A DNA stretch of 15,551 bases from an uncultured Flavobacteriales bacterium (GTDB taxonomy: Bacteria > Bacteroidota > Bacteroidia > Flavobacteriales > UBA7430), in contig CAJWJW010000011.1 in assembly GCA_913041775.1 (NCBI GenBank), forward strand, positions 1 to 15,551, read 5' to 3'. Numbering within the stretch: position 1 is the first letter of the stretch; every line of letters starts with the position of its first letter. The position numbers were made by a program, and so were the translations under genes. The notes under the pieces were generated by a model. It did no database searches. It saw only the letters and a list, made by a program, of their open reading frames with translations, and was not told the origin of the DNA. Positions 7,326-14,944 of the stretch are shown in pieces.

Positions 7326-9443
7326 ATGAAAAACCTAAAAAGACTATTTCTAAGTATTTTTATACTTTGTTCGCTTAATGCCTCTTCTAAGGAAGGGATG
7401 TGGTTGCCTATGTTTTTACAACAGTTAAATTTCGCTGAGATGCAAGCAATGGGCTTAGAGCTTACTTCCGAAGACATTTATTCTATTAATAATGGAAGTT
7501 TAAAAGATGCAATAGTTCATTTTGGAGGAGGTTGTACAGCAGAAGTTATTTCTGGCGAAGGCTTATTACTTACCAACCACCATTGTGGTTATGGTCAAAT
7601 TCAGTCCCATTCTACTGTAGAAAACGATTATTTAAGTAATGGTTTTTGGGCTAAAGATCGCTCCGAAGAATTGACAAATGAAGGCTTAAACGCAACTTTT
7701 ATTAAGTATATGAAAGAGGTTACTTCTGATGTGTTGGCAAATGAAATTGCAAATATGCCAGAGGCTGACCGTAGAGAGATGATAAAGTCTTTAGGTGATT
7801 CTTTAATTTCTGTTGAAATCGAAGGGACTCATTACGAAGCTATAATTAAGCCTTTTTTTAAAGGGAACCGCTACTTTATGTTTGTTACCGAAACGTATAC
7901 CGATGTGCGTTTGGTTGGTGCTCCACCTTCTTCAATTGGTAAGTTTGGATCTGACACCGACAACTGGATGTGGCCTCGTCATACAGGAGATTTTTCAATT
8001 TTTAGAATTTATGCGGATAAGGATAATAATCCGGCTGAATACTCCGTAGACAATGTACCTTATACTCCCAATAAGCATTTAGATATTTCTACTCAAGGAG
8101 TTAAACCAGGTGACTTTACTATGATTTATGGTTTCCCAGGACGGACTGATGAGTACATACCTGCTGTAGCAGTAAAACAAATTACACAGGTTTTAAATCC
8201 GGCTAAAATTTCTATTCGCAAAACGGCTTTAGAAATTATGGACAGAGAAATGAGAGCTTCTGATGATGTGCGAATTAAGTATGCTTCTAAGTATGCGAGT
8301 GTTGCGAATTATTATAAAAAATGGATTGGAGAAAACACAGGTATTCAAAAAACTCAAGGCTTAAACCGCAAGCGAGAATTTGAACAAGCTTTTATGGATG
8401 CTGTAAATTCTGATGATTCTTATGAGAAATATGCTGGACTATTGGGTGTTTACGATTCGCTTTATACAGAACTAGAAGCTATTGCTTTAGCTAGAGACTA
8501 CTTTATCGAGATTGCGTATAGAGGAGTGGGGATTGTCAAATTAGCGAATAATGTATCTAAATTCGTAGCCACTGGAGATGTGAAAGATTTAGAAAATTTT
8601 AAAAAGACGATTGCTTCACATTTTAAAAATTACGATGCACATACAGATCAATTATTATTTGATGCTTTGTTTGCAAAGTATGAAACGGAACAAGCTGACT
8701 CTGAATTTTCACCTGACTATTTCTCTGGTAAAACCTATTCTGGCGAAACAGTATTTTCGAAATCGTATTTCTCGAGTATCGAAAAACTTGAGGAATTATT
8801 AAACTCCTCTCCTAAGAAAATTCAAAAACGCTTAGCTAAAGATCCTGCATTTAAAATTTCCTCGTCTTTATATGCACATTATAGAAATATTATTTATAGT
8901 GACTATCGGGCTTTAGAAGATGAGTTAGATCGAGTAGATAGAGCATACTTAAAAGCGATGATGGAAGTGTTGCCTGATTATAGAAACTATTACCCTGATG
9001 CCAATAGTACCTTACGTTTAGCATACGGTCAAGTACAAGGAGTTTCGCCATTAGACGCTATCTCTTATGGTCATATTACGTATTTAGAAGGTATGATGGA
9101 GAAGTACGTTCCTGGTGATTACGAATTCGATTTACCAGAAAAGTTAATTGAATTATACGATTCTAAAGACTTTGGACCTTATGCAGATGATAACGGGATG
9201 CTTCCTGTGTGCTTTATTGCTACAAACCATACAACTGGAGGTAATTCTGGAAGTCCTGCTTTAAACGCTAAAGGAGAGCTAGTAGGTTTGAATTTTGACA
9301 GAGCTTGGGAAGGAACTATGAGCGATATTAATTACGATGCTTCTCGTTGTAGAAACATAATGGTCGATGCACGCTACGTATTATTTATCATTGATAAGTT
9401 CGCCGGTGCGGGTTATTTACTTGAGGAGATGACTATTAAGTAA
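7326..9443 (+). CDS. S46-family dipeptidyl peptidase, DPP11-like (Asp/Glu-specific)
   Basis: The 705-residue exopeptidase starts with a signal peptide (MKNLKRLFLSIFILCSLNAS), and the mature protein begins near EGMWLPMF, the usual S46 start. The chymotrypsin-like triad is visible: His in LLTNHHCGY (His85/86), Asp222 in RHTGDF and Ser641 in GGNSGSP. FDR at 657-659 places Arg659 18 residues after the catalytic serine, the same offset as Arg673 from Ser655 in Porphyromonas gingivalis DPP11; DPP7 has Gly there. This predicts release of dipeptides with Asp or Glu at P1, in the periplasm or at the cell surface. The ATG at 7326 gives a clean signal peptide; a longer frame starts at TTG 7305 inside the thioesterase gene. 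It follows the thioesterase by 4 bases. Confidence 0.93.
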   Translation: MKNLKRLFLSIFILCSLNASSKEGMWLPMFLQQLNFAEMQAMGLELTSEDIYSINNGSLKDAIVHFGGGCTAEVISGEGLLLTNHHCGYGQIQSHSTVENDYLSNGFWAKDRSEELTNEGLNATFIKYMKEVTSDVLANEIANMPEADRREMIKSLGDSLISVEIEGTHYEAIIKPFFKGNRYFMFVTETYTDVRLVGAPPSSIGKFGSDTDNWMWPRHTGDFSIFRIYADKDNNPAEYSVDNVPYTPNKHLDISTQGVKPGDFTMIYGFPGRTDEYIPAVAVKQITQVLNPAKISIRKTALEIMDREMRASDDVRIKYASKYASVANYYKKWIGENTGIQKTQGLNRKREFEQAFMDAVNSDDSYEKYAGLLGVYDSLYTELEAIALARDYFIEIAYRGVGIVKLANNVSKFVATGDVKDLENFKKTIASHFKNYDAHTDQLLFDALFAKYETEQADSEFSPDYFSGKTYSGETVFSKSYFSSIEKLEELLNSSPKKIQKRLAKDPAFKISSSLYAHYRNIIYSDYRALEDELDRVDRAYLKAMMEVLPDYRNYYPDANSTLRLAYGQVQGVSPLDAISYGHITYLEGMMEKYVPGDYEFDLPEKLIELYDSKDFGPYADDNGMLPVCFIATNHTTGGNSGSPALNAKGELVGLNFDRAWEGTMSDINYDASRCRNIMVDARYVLFIIDKFAGAGYLLEEMTIK

Positions 9444-9452
9444 ATCAATTTA

Positions 9453-9476
9453 TATTTTTTACTTTAGTAAAAAATA
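9453..9476. terminator. AT-rich inverted repeat between the peptidase and the lipoprotein pseudogene
   Basis: Bases 9453-9463 and 9466-9476 form 11-base perfect arms (core ATTTTTTACT / AGTAAAAAAT) around a 2-base gap. The stem is almost all A-T and therefore weak. It lies 9 bases after the peptidase stop and 5 bases before the next ATG. It could be a weak terminator or a transcript-end stabiliser; chance is also possible in such AT-rich DNA. Confidence 0.3.
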
Positions 9477-9481
9477 ATATT

Positions 9482-10122
9482 ATGAAAAAACTACTATATA
9501 TTTTACTAGTACTTCCTTTGTTTCTTATCTGTTCCAAACCTTACGAAAATTCGACTCAGAGTTTTGACAGTAAGGGAGTTGTTACAGCTCAGATAGGTGA
9601 TGTAATTGAAGGTGGTTATTTGTTTTATATAAACGAAACAGGTAAACATGGTTTAGGTCCAGGACTAGAGGATGTAACAGAAGGAGCAAGTGATACTTCT
9701 GTGTGCAGCTTTAATGGTTGCCAATGGGGTTGTTTTGGTTCCGATGTAAGCGGAGCAGATGGAGAGCTAATAGGAACGGAGTATCAGAATACTACAGACA
9801 TTTTCGCTCAAAATTGCCAAACTCTAAATAGAGGTATAACAGCAGTTCAAGCGGCATTAGATTATACATCAGATGGCTATAGAGATTGGTATTTAGCCTC
9901 TATAGACGAGCCTTTAGAAATGTACAATACCGTCACCCACCCCCCCCCCTTCGCTTACAGCGTAATGTAGGCGGTTTTGTGATTGATGATTGGACTATTT
10001 ATTGGTCTTCTTCGTAGAGAAATAGGACCGTCGCTAAGGGCTTCGTCTTCAATCGTGGTGTCCCTGAAAATGAAGCTAAGTTTGATCCATTTAGAGTTCG
10101 CACAGTTTGAGCTTTTAAATAG
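9482..10122 (+). pseudogene. Broken DUF1566-like lipoprotein gene
   Basis: The intact frame runs from the ATG at 9482 to a TAG at 9968. It has a signal MKKLLYILLVLPLFLIC (Cys17; the Ile at -1 makes the lipobox non-standard), then IGDVIEGGYLFYINETGKHG and DWYLASIDEPLEMYNTV, both typical of DUF1566-type surface or secreted proteins. After the ten-C tract at 9940-9949 the product becomes THPPPFAYSVM, unlike the family. The family's missing end is in another frame from 9952: NVGGFVIDDWTIYWSSS, then TAG (10015), then RTVAKGFVFNRG and FDPFRVRTV, then TGA (10108), then AFK and TAG (10120). One added C, or two fewer, would restore the frame. Relatives normally read YWSSSE and VRxVRAF, so TAG probably replaced GAG and TGA replaced CGA. 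With one frameshift and two nonsense changes, this is a decaying gene. Its function is not known. Confidence 0.82.
9940..9949 (+). repeat. Homopolymeric tract of ten C at the frameshift point
   Basis: Ten C in a row, preceded by CACCCA, stand out strongly in this AT-rich window. The tract is exactly where the reading frame of the DUF1566-like gene is lost. It is prone to slippage in replication and to miscounting in sequencing. Confidence 0.9.
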
Positions 10123-10162
10123 TTTACCTATTTAACGATACTGCAAAACGGTCGATTTAAAC

Positions 10163-10201
10163 AAAAAAAAAGCCTTCCCGGATATACCGAAGGCTTTTTT
10201 T
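10163..10201. terminator. Bidirectional terminator between the lipoprotein pseudogene and icd
   Basis: GCCTTC at 10172-10177 pairs with GAAGGC at 10189-10194 around an 11-base loop. The stem is flanked by nine A (10163-10171) and seven T (10195-10201), so it can end transcripts from both directions. It lies between two convergent genes, 41 bases after the last stop of the pseudogene and 21 bases after the icd stop. Confidence 0.85.
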
Positions 10202-10221
10202 GTGGTAAGCTTTTAAGAGTA

Positions 10222-12438
10222 TTAAATCGCGTCTATAATAGTGTTTAGTGTAGCGCTAGGTCTCATTGACTTAGCAGCTAGTGTATTATTAGTCGCATAA
10301 TAGCCTTCTAAGCTTACCGAAGCTCCTTGTACAGTGTTTAACTCGGCTACAATTATTGTTTCATTGTTAGATAAAGATTTTGCAATAGGAGCAAATTTAG
10401 CTTGTAAATCTGCATCTACAGTTTGCTTAGCTAGTTCTTGTGCCCAATACATTGCAATGTAAAAATGACTTCCTCTATTGTCTAATTCGTTTACTTTTCT
10501 AGAAGGCGATTTACCATTCTGTAGTAAAGAAACAGTTGCTTTGTCTAACGTATTAGCTAGTATTTTAGCCTTAGGATTGTTGTTTGTTTCAGCTTCGTGC
10601 TCAAAAGAAACAGCAATTGCTAAAAATTCACCTAAAGAATCCCATCTTAAGTGGTTTTCTTTAGTAAACTGTTGTACGTGTTTTGGAGCAGAACCACCAG
10701 CACCAGTTTCAAATAATCCACCACCGTTCATTAAAGGAACAATAGATAACATTTTTGCGCTTGTTCCTAACTCTAAAATTGGAAAGAGGTCGGTATTGTA
10801 ATCTCTTAATACATTTCCTGTAACAGAAATTGTATCCTCTCCATCTTTCATTCTTCTAAGAGAAACTTTTGTTGCTTCAATAGGAGAAAGAATCCGGATG
10901 TCTAATCCTTCTATGTTGTGCTTTGGTAAGTATGTTTTTACTTTTTGGATTAACTGAGCATCGTGCGCTCTGTTTTCTTCCAGCCAGAATAGAGTAGGAA
11001 CCTTTGTTGCTTTTGCTCTGTTAACAGCAAGTTTTACCCAGTCTTGAATAGGCAGGTCTTTTACCTGACACATTCTCCAGACATCACCTTGCTCAACATC
11101 ATGCTCAATTAAAACAGTTCCTGTACCATCAACTACTTGAACTTTTCCAGCTGCAGCAATTTCAAATGTTTTATCGTGCGATCCGTATTCTTCCGCTTTT
11201 TGTGCCATTAATCCTACATTGGGAACGGTACCCATTGTAGTAGGGTCGAATGCCCCATTTTCTCTACAGAAATCTATTGTTGCTTGGTAAATCCCAGCAT
11301 AAGAACTGTCTGGAATTACTGCTTTTGTATCTTGTGCTTTCCCTTCTTTATTCCACATTTTACCAGAGTTTCTAATCATTGCTGGCATCGAAGCATCAAT
11401 AATTATATCACTTGGAACGTGTAGGTTTGTGATTCCGTTGTCAGAATCAACCATAGCTAAATCTGGACCTTCAGCTAAGCATTTTTGTATTTCGGCTTCT
11501 ACCTCTGTTTTAGTTGAAGCGCTAAGTTGGTCTAGGTTGCTAAGTAAGTTTCCAAAACCATTGTTTACGTTAATTCCTGCTTGTTCAAGTTCAGTACCGA
11601 ATTTCTCGAACACAGACTTAAAGAATACTTTTACTCCATGACCGAATATGATAGGGTCTGAAACCTTCATCATGGTAGCCTTTAGGTGCAAAGAGAATAA
11701 TACGCCTTTGTTTTTAGCATCTGCAATTTGTTCTTCTAAGAAAGAAAGCAATGCTTTTTTACTCATGAGTGTTCCATCGATAATCTCACCATCAAGAACA
11801 GTAATGTTCTTTTTTAATACAGTAGTTTCAGTAGCACTTACTAATTGTATTTTTACTTCTCCAGCTTGAGTTATCGTAACTGACTTTTCGTTGCTTGCAA
11901 AATCGCCTGATTCCATTGTTGAAACATGCGAAGCGGAGTCTGTAGACCATTTACCCATAAAGTGAGGGTTTTGTCTAGCATATGCCTTTACTGGTTTTGG
12001 AGCTCTTCTGTCCGAGTTCCCCTCTCTTAATACGGGGTTTACAGCACTCCCTTTAATTTTGTCGTAGGTAGCTTTTATGTTCTGCTCTTCATTATTGCTA
12101 GGACTGTCTGGGTAGTTTGGAATACCAAACCCATCAGCTTGTAACTCTTCAATAGTCGCTTTTAGTTGAGGTACTGATGCAGAAATATTCGGTAATTTAA
12201 TAATGTTTGCATTAGCTTGCTTAACCAATTTACCCAATTCAGCTAAAGCATCAGTTACCTGTTGTACTGGTTTTAAGTATGAAGGGAAGTTAGCAAGAAT
12301 TCTACTTGCAAGAGAAATATCTTTTGTTTCCATTTCTATTCCACATTGCTTGGCAAATGCTTGAACGATAGGAAGTAATGATTTTGTTGCTAAAGCTGGA
12401 GCTTCGTCAGTATCTGTGTAAATAATCTTAGACGACAT
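10222..12438 (-). CDS. icd: NADP-dependent isocitrate dehydrogenase, monomeric type
   Basis: The 738-residue protein is a full-length monomeric (IDH-II) isocitrate dehydrogenase, which oxidises isocitrate to 2-oxoglutarate and CO2 and makes NADPH in the TCA cycle. It is unrelated in layout to the common dimeric Icd of about 415 residues. Signature stretches are KIIYTDTDEAPALAT at the N-terminus, LPNISASVPQLKATIEELQ (82-100), VLREGNSDRRAP (136-147, with the isocitrate-binding Ser142 region), GTVPNVGLMAQKAEEYGSHD in the middle, and SLRRMKDGEDTISVTGNVLR and MNGGGLFETGAGGSAPKHVQ in the second half. The ATG at 12438 fits the family start. It is a single-gene unit, with its own terminator and a 133-base upstream spacer holding a promoter-like element and two small hairpins. 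Confidence 0.97.
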   Translation of the reverse strand: MSSKIIYTDTDEAPALATKSLLPIVQAFAKQCGIEMETKDISLASRILANFPSYLKPVQQVTDALAELGKLVKQANANIIKLPNISASVPQLKATIEELQADGFGIPNYPDSPSNNEEQNIKATYDKIKGSAVNPVLREGNSDRRAPKPVKAYARQNPHFMGKWSTDSASHVSTMESGDFASNEKSVTITQAGEVKIQLVSATETTVLKKNITVLDGEIIDGTLMSKKALLSFLEEQIADAKNKGVLFSLHLKATMMKVSDPIIFGHGVKVFFKSVFEKFGTELEQAGINVNNGFGNLLSNLDQLSASTKTEVEAEIQKCLAEGPDLAMVDSDNGITNLHVPSDIIIDASMPAMIRNSGKMWNKEGKAQDTKAVIPDSSYAGIYQATIDFCRENGAFDPTTMGTVPNVGLMAQKAEEYGSHDKTFEIAAAGKVQVVDGTGTVLIEHDVEQGDVWRMCQVKDLPIQDWVKLAVNRAKATKVPTLFWLEENRAHDAQLIQKVKTYLPKHNIEGLDIRILSPIEATKVSLRRMKDGEDTISVTGNVLRDYNTDLFPILELGTSAKMLSIVPLMNGGGLFETGAGGSAPKHVQQFTKENHLRWDSLGEFLAIAVSFEHEAETNNNPKAKILANTLDKATVSLLQNGKSPSRKVNELDNRGSHFYIAMYWAQELAKQTVDADLQAKFAPIAKSLSNNETIIVAELNTVQGASVSLEGYYATNNTLAAKSMRPSATLNTIIDAI

Positions 12439-12455
12439 ATATTATATATTTATAA

Positions 12456-12500
12456 AACCGACTAGCGGTTGTAGTGAATAATTTCGACTTGAATAAGTCG
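12456..12500 (-). promoter_or_regulatory. Two small inverted repeats in the icd leader
   Basis: CGACTT (12485-12490) and AAGTCG (12495-12500) flank a 4-base loop, and AACCG (12456-12460) and CGGTT (12466-12470) flank a 5-base loop. Both lie between the likely promoter and the icd start codon. They could be operator half-sites or short mRNA hairpins; their role is unknown. Confidence 0.35.
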
Positions 12501-12501
12501 G

Positions 12502-12509
12502 CAAATATA
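12502..12509 (-). promoter_or_regulatory. Promoter -7 element of icd
   Basis: On the minus strand these bases read TATATTTG, an exact match to the Bacteroidota -7 consensus TAnnTTTG. It lies 63 bases upstream of the icd ATG. I saw no clean TTG or TTTG at the expected -33 distance; the nearest is CTTAAAC. The transcript would start near 12496, within or next to the first of two small leader hairpins. Confidence 0.5.
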
Positions 12510-12571
12510 GCATTTTGATTGAGTTTAAGTTGCTAATTTTCTTTGAATCTTCTAGCTAATACACGATTAGC

Positions 12572-12613
12572 TCTACTAAAAAGCCATTCTTTAAAGAATG
12601 GCTTTTTAGTAGA
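12572..12613. terminator. Perfect 42-bp palindrome, terminator of the ispH-plsC operon
   Basis: Bases 12572-12592 are exactly complementary to 12593-12613, with CTTTAAAG at the centre and the core AAAAAGCCATTC / GAATGGCTTTTT. The folded RNA would have a GC-containing stem with A and T runs on each side, so it can act in both directions. It lies 62 bases after the plsC stop and before the icd promoter, separating the two units. The arms continue beyond what a terminator needs (TCTACT / AGTAGA). Confidence 0.8.
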
Positions 12614-12674
12614 AAGTAGTGCTGTTATTTCTTCTACTCAATTATTAACGCTCTGAGCTTGTAGAAAACAGACT

Positions 12675-13496
12675 CTAACTCTTTTTATGAGTGTCTAGAT
12701 AAACAGATTCTTTGTATTTATTGGGTTCAAATTCTATTGGGTATTTACCACTCGGATAGTGTTTAGACATGTTTTTTAAAAACACTCCTTTAACCTTGTC
12801 TCGGAGTGTGTCTAGATCGTTTAGTGTAAGCATTTCCGTTTCGATAGGCGCCGACAGGTAGTTGACGGATATTCCAGGACGAATACGCAATCTATGTGGT
12901 GGAAATAATTCACCCGCATTTATCATGCTTATAGCCACGATTGGTAAATTGCTTTCTATAGCCACTCTAAAGGCGCCATTGCGCATTTCATTTAGCAATT
13001 TGTCGTTCATAAAAATAGCTCCCTCTGGACATAGGAATAATGAAGTATTGCTTTTAGCTACCTGCATAATTTTCTGAAAACTCTCCTCTCTATCATTATG
13101 AGATTGCCTTTTTACAGGTATATGTCCAAGTCGATTTGCTAAAAACCCAATAACTGGCCAATCGAAAACCTCAGCTTTCCCTAAGAATCGTTTGTAACTC
13201 TTTATTCCTAATACAGCAATAAAAACATCCAAATACGACCTGTGGTTGGCTACGTATATGTATGCTTTAGAGAAGTCAACTTTTGGATCCTTTCTAAAAA
13301 TCATTCTTATTCCCCAAGAAATAAGTATAAGTCTACAGCATAAACGTAGATAGTAATCGACTATACTACTTTCCTTTTCTCCCCAAATTGAAATAAATAG
13401 ATATATCAATGGGAAGTTGATAGCTATAATTAGAGTAGCTGATAAAAGGCACCAAGCAGTCCATATTATTTCTAGTATGTTCTTAATCGTTTTCAT
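12675..13496 (-). CDS. plsC: 1-acyl-sn-glycerol-3-phosphate acyltransferase
   Basis: The 273-residue protein is a PlsC-type membrane acyltransferase that adds the second acyl chain to lysophosphatidic acid. The N-terminus has one or two hydrophobic segments (about residues 8-38 and 52-66). Motif I is NHRSYLD, with catalytic His85 and Asp90. GHIPVKRQ (124-131) corresponds to motif II, LCPEGAIF (155-162) to motif III and LPIVAISM (184-191) to motif IV. Motif III is usually FPEGTRS; here the Thr and Arg are replaced by Ala and Ile, so the glycerol-phosphate contacts differ and the acceptor could be another lysolipid. It starts 6 bases after the ispH stop and is clearly in its operon. A strong palindromic terminator follows. 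Confidence 0.87.
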   Translation of the reverse strand: MKTIKNILEIIWTAWCLLSATLIIAINFPLIYLFISIWGEKESSIVDYYLRLCCRLILISWGIRMIFRKDPKVDFSKAYIYVANHRSYLDVFIAVLGIKSYKRFLGKAEVFDWPVIGFLANRLGHIPVKRQSHNDREESFQKIMQVAKSNTSLFLCPEGAIFMNDKLLNEMRNGAFRVAIESNLPIVAISMINAGELFPPHRLRIRPGISVNYLSAPIETEMLTLNDLDTLRDKVKGVFLKNMSKHYPSGKYPIEFEPNKYKESVYLDTHKKS

Positions 13497-13502
13497 AAAT
13501 AA

Positions 13503-14741
13503 CTAATTGAGCTTATTCGTTATTTCTAAGTCACTAAGAATTTCGTCTGTGGTTTTTGCTTCGGGGAAGTAACTGAGAATTTTCTTTAGAACATTTTCTA
13601 CTACTGTGTCCGGACAAGAGGCCCCACTCGTTAAGATTATGTCTAAGACTTCCTTTTTTGGTAAGTAATGAGTGCTTTTTAATAGTTTCTTATTTTCAAA
13701 ATCAAAGTGGTGTATTTCTGTGGCGCTTTTAATTTCGCTTTCATTACTGATGAAGTAGGTGTCTAGTTTTTCTTCACAAAGCTCTACTAAATGTGATGTA
13801 TTCGAGCTGTTGTATCCTCCTACAACAATTGCCAAGTCAGCTTCCGTTTTTAAAAGTCCATAAGTAGAATCTTGGTTTTCGTTTGTAGCATAGCACAAAG
13901 TGTCTCTTGTGTCTGCCATATGATCCTTACTATTCTCGGCACCAAATTTCTGTAGCATTATTTCTTTTAAGAAATTTGAAATTCCTTGTGTCTCGCTTGC
14001 CAGCATTGTAGTTTGGTTAATAACACCAATTTTATCCAAATCTGTTTTAGGATTAAAATTAGGGCTAAACTTTCCTTCAAATGTATTTTCAAAATCGTCT
14101 AGATTACGATTTCCTAAAATAAATTCAGATAGTACTATAGCTTCCTTCATATCCTTAATAATTATGGAAGGCCCATTTTTCTTACTATAAGAATAGGTAG
14201 CTCTGGTTTCTTCGTGTTTGCACTTGCCATGAATAATAATCGTTTTGTTTTGCTTTCCTAACTGGTCAGCTCTTTTCCAAACTCTGGTTACAAATGGGCA
14301 GGTTGTATCGTATTTTTTTGTTTCAATTCCTTTCTTTTCGAGTAGGTCTAGTATTTCTAAAGTTGTTCCGAAAGCAGGTATTATAATGATATCATCAGAA
14401 TGAATTTCTTTCCATTCAATCAATTGCTTTCCATAGGTGTCCATTATAAATTGAATACCACGTTTTTGTAAATCATGATTCACATCTGGGTTATGAATCA
14501 TCTGACTCAATAAGAAAATACGTTTGTTTGGGTTTTCTTCAATTGCTTTATATGAGATCTCGATCGCATTTTCAACTCCAAAACAAAAGCCGAAATGTCG
14601 TGCAATATGTACTCTTAAAACGCCGTAATCTAATATGGTTGGAGAGAAATCTTTTTTTCGAGGATCTTTTTTCTGTCGAACCTCCTTAATCTTTCCAATT
14701 ATGGAGGAGCGGTAATAACTTGGGATATCGAATTTTTTCAT
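13503..14741 (-). CDS. ispH: 4-hydroxy-3-methylbut-2-enyl diphosphate reductase, long plant/cyanobacterial type
   Basis: IspH is the last enzyme of the MEP isoprenoid pathway and turns HMBPP into IPP and DMAPP with an iron-sulfur cluster. The three cluster cysteines are visible: FGFCFGVENA (Cys53), DTTCPFVTRVW (Cys148) and DTLCYATNENQ, with INQTTMLASET and GGYNSSNTSHLVELC as substrate-site motifs. At 412 residues it is about 100 longer than E. coli IspH. It has an N-terminal extension of about 40 residues, PAFGTT where E. coli has AHG, and HGKCKHEETRAT; these match the long plant and cyanobacterial subfamily. A PlsC gene follows after 6 bases. A TAnnTTTG element lies 20 bases upstream of the ATG. 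Confidence 0.96.
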   Translation of the reverse strand: MKKFDIPSYYRSSIIGKIKEVRQKKDPRKKDFSPTILDYGVLRVHIARHFGFCFGVENAIEISYKAIEENPNKRIFLLSQMIHNPDVNHDLQKRGIQFIMDTYGKQLIEWKEIHSDDIIIIPAFGTTLEILDLLEKKGIETKKYDTTCPFVTRVWKRADQLGKQNKTIIIHGKCKHEETRATYSYSKKNGPSIIIKDMKEAIVLSEFILGNRNLDDFENTFEGKFSPNFNPKTDLDKIGVINQTTMLASETQGISNFLKEIMLQKFGAENSKDHMADTRDTLCYATNENQDSTYGLLKTEADLAIVVGGYNSSNTSHLVELCEEKLDTYFISNESEIKSATEIHHFDFENKKLLKSTHYLPKKEVLDIILTSGASCPDTVVENVLKKILSYFPEAKTTDEILSDLEITNKLN

Positions 14742-14760
14742 CTCTTTATTCTCTTTGCAG

Positions 14761-14768
14761 CAAAAGTA
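14761..14768 (-). promoter_or_regulatory. Promoter -7 element of the ispH-plsC operon
   Basis: On the minus strand these bases read TACTTTTG, an exact TAnnTTTG match, ending 19 bases before the ispH ATG. The leader would be only about 12-15 bases long. No TTG lies at the -33 distance, so the upstream half of the promoter is weak or absent. Confidence 0.45.
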
Positions 14769-14837
14769 TTAATAATAAAGTGAAATTGAATTGTTTATTA
14801 AGTGATAGTATGTCGTGGTTTGAAGCGTTATATTTTG

Positions 14838-14845
14838 TATATTTG
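14838..14845 (+). promoter_or_regulatory. Promoter -7 element of rpsA
   Basis: TATATTTG matches the Bacteroidota -7 consensus TAnnTTTG, and TTTG at 14819-14822 could be the -33 element, although the 15-base gap is shorter than the usual 17-23. The transcript would begin near 14851, leaving a leader of about 94 bases before the rpsA ATG. Confidence 0.5.
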
Positions 14846-14850
14846 CGGAC

Positions 14851-14944
14851 ATTTTCTAATTAGGGTGGCGGAAACCTTTTAAATATAAATCTTTTCGTCT
14901 AATTTTAAAGCTGCCCGTAGCCGAAATACAAAACCCCTTTTTCC
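14851..14944 (+). promoter_or_regulatory. Untranslated leader of rpsA, possible autoregulatory RNA
   Basis: The leader has GC-richer islands (GGGTGGCGGAAACC near 14862 and GCTGCCCGTAGCCG near 14910) in otherwise AT-rich DNA, which suggests some RNA structure. GGGTGGC and GCTGCCC could pair over about 45 bases with two mismatches. The last bases before the ATG are CCCCTTTTTCC, with no Shine-Dalgarno. S1 controls its own translation in E. coli; a similar role here is inference only. Confidence 0.3.

Noticed and set aside
10478..11869. Open plus-strand frames opposite icd (10478-10801, 11429-11641, 11648-11869)
   Set aside because: Antisense shadows of a secure coding gene, with no recognisable protein features.
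12614..12674. Possible small RNA or gene between plsC and the palindrome
   Set aside because: No open frame, promoter or stable structure is visible in these 61 bases.
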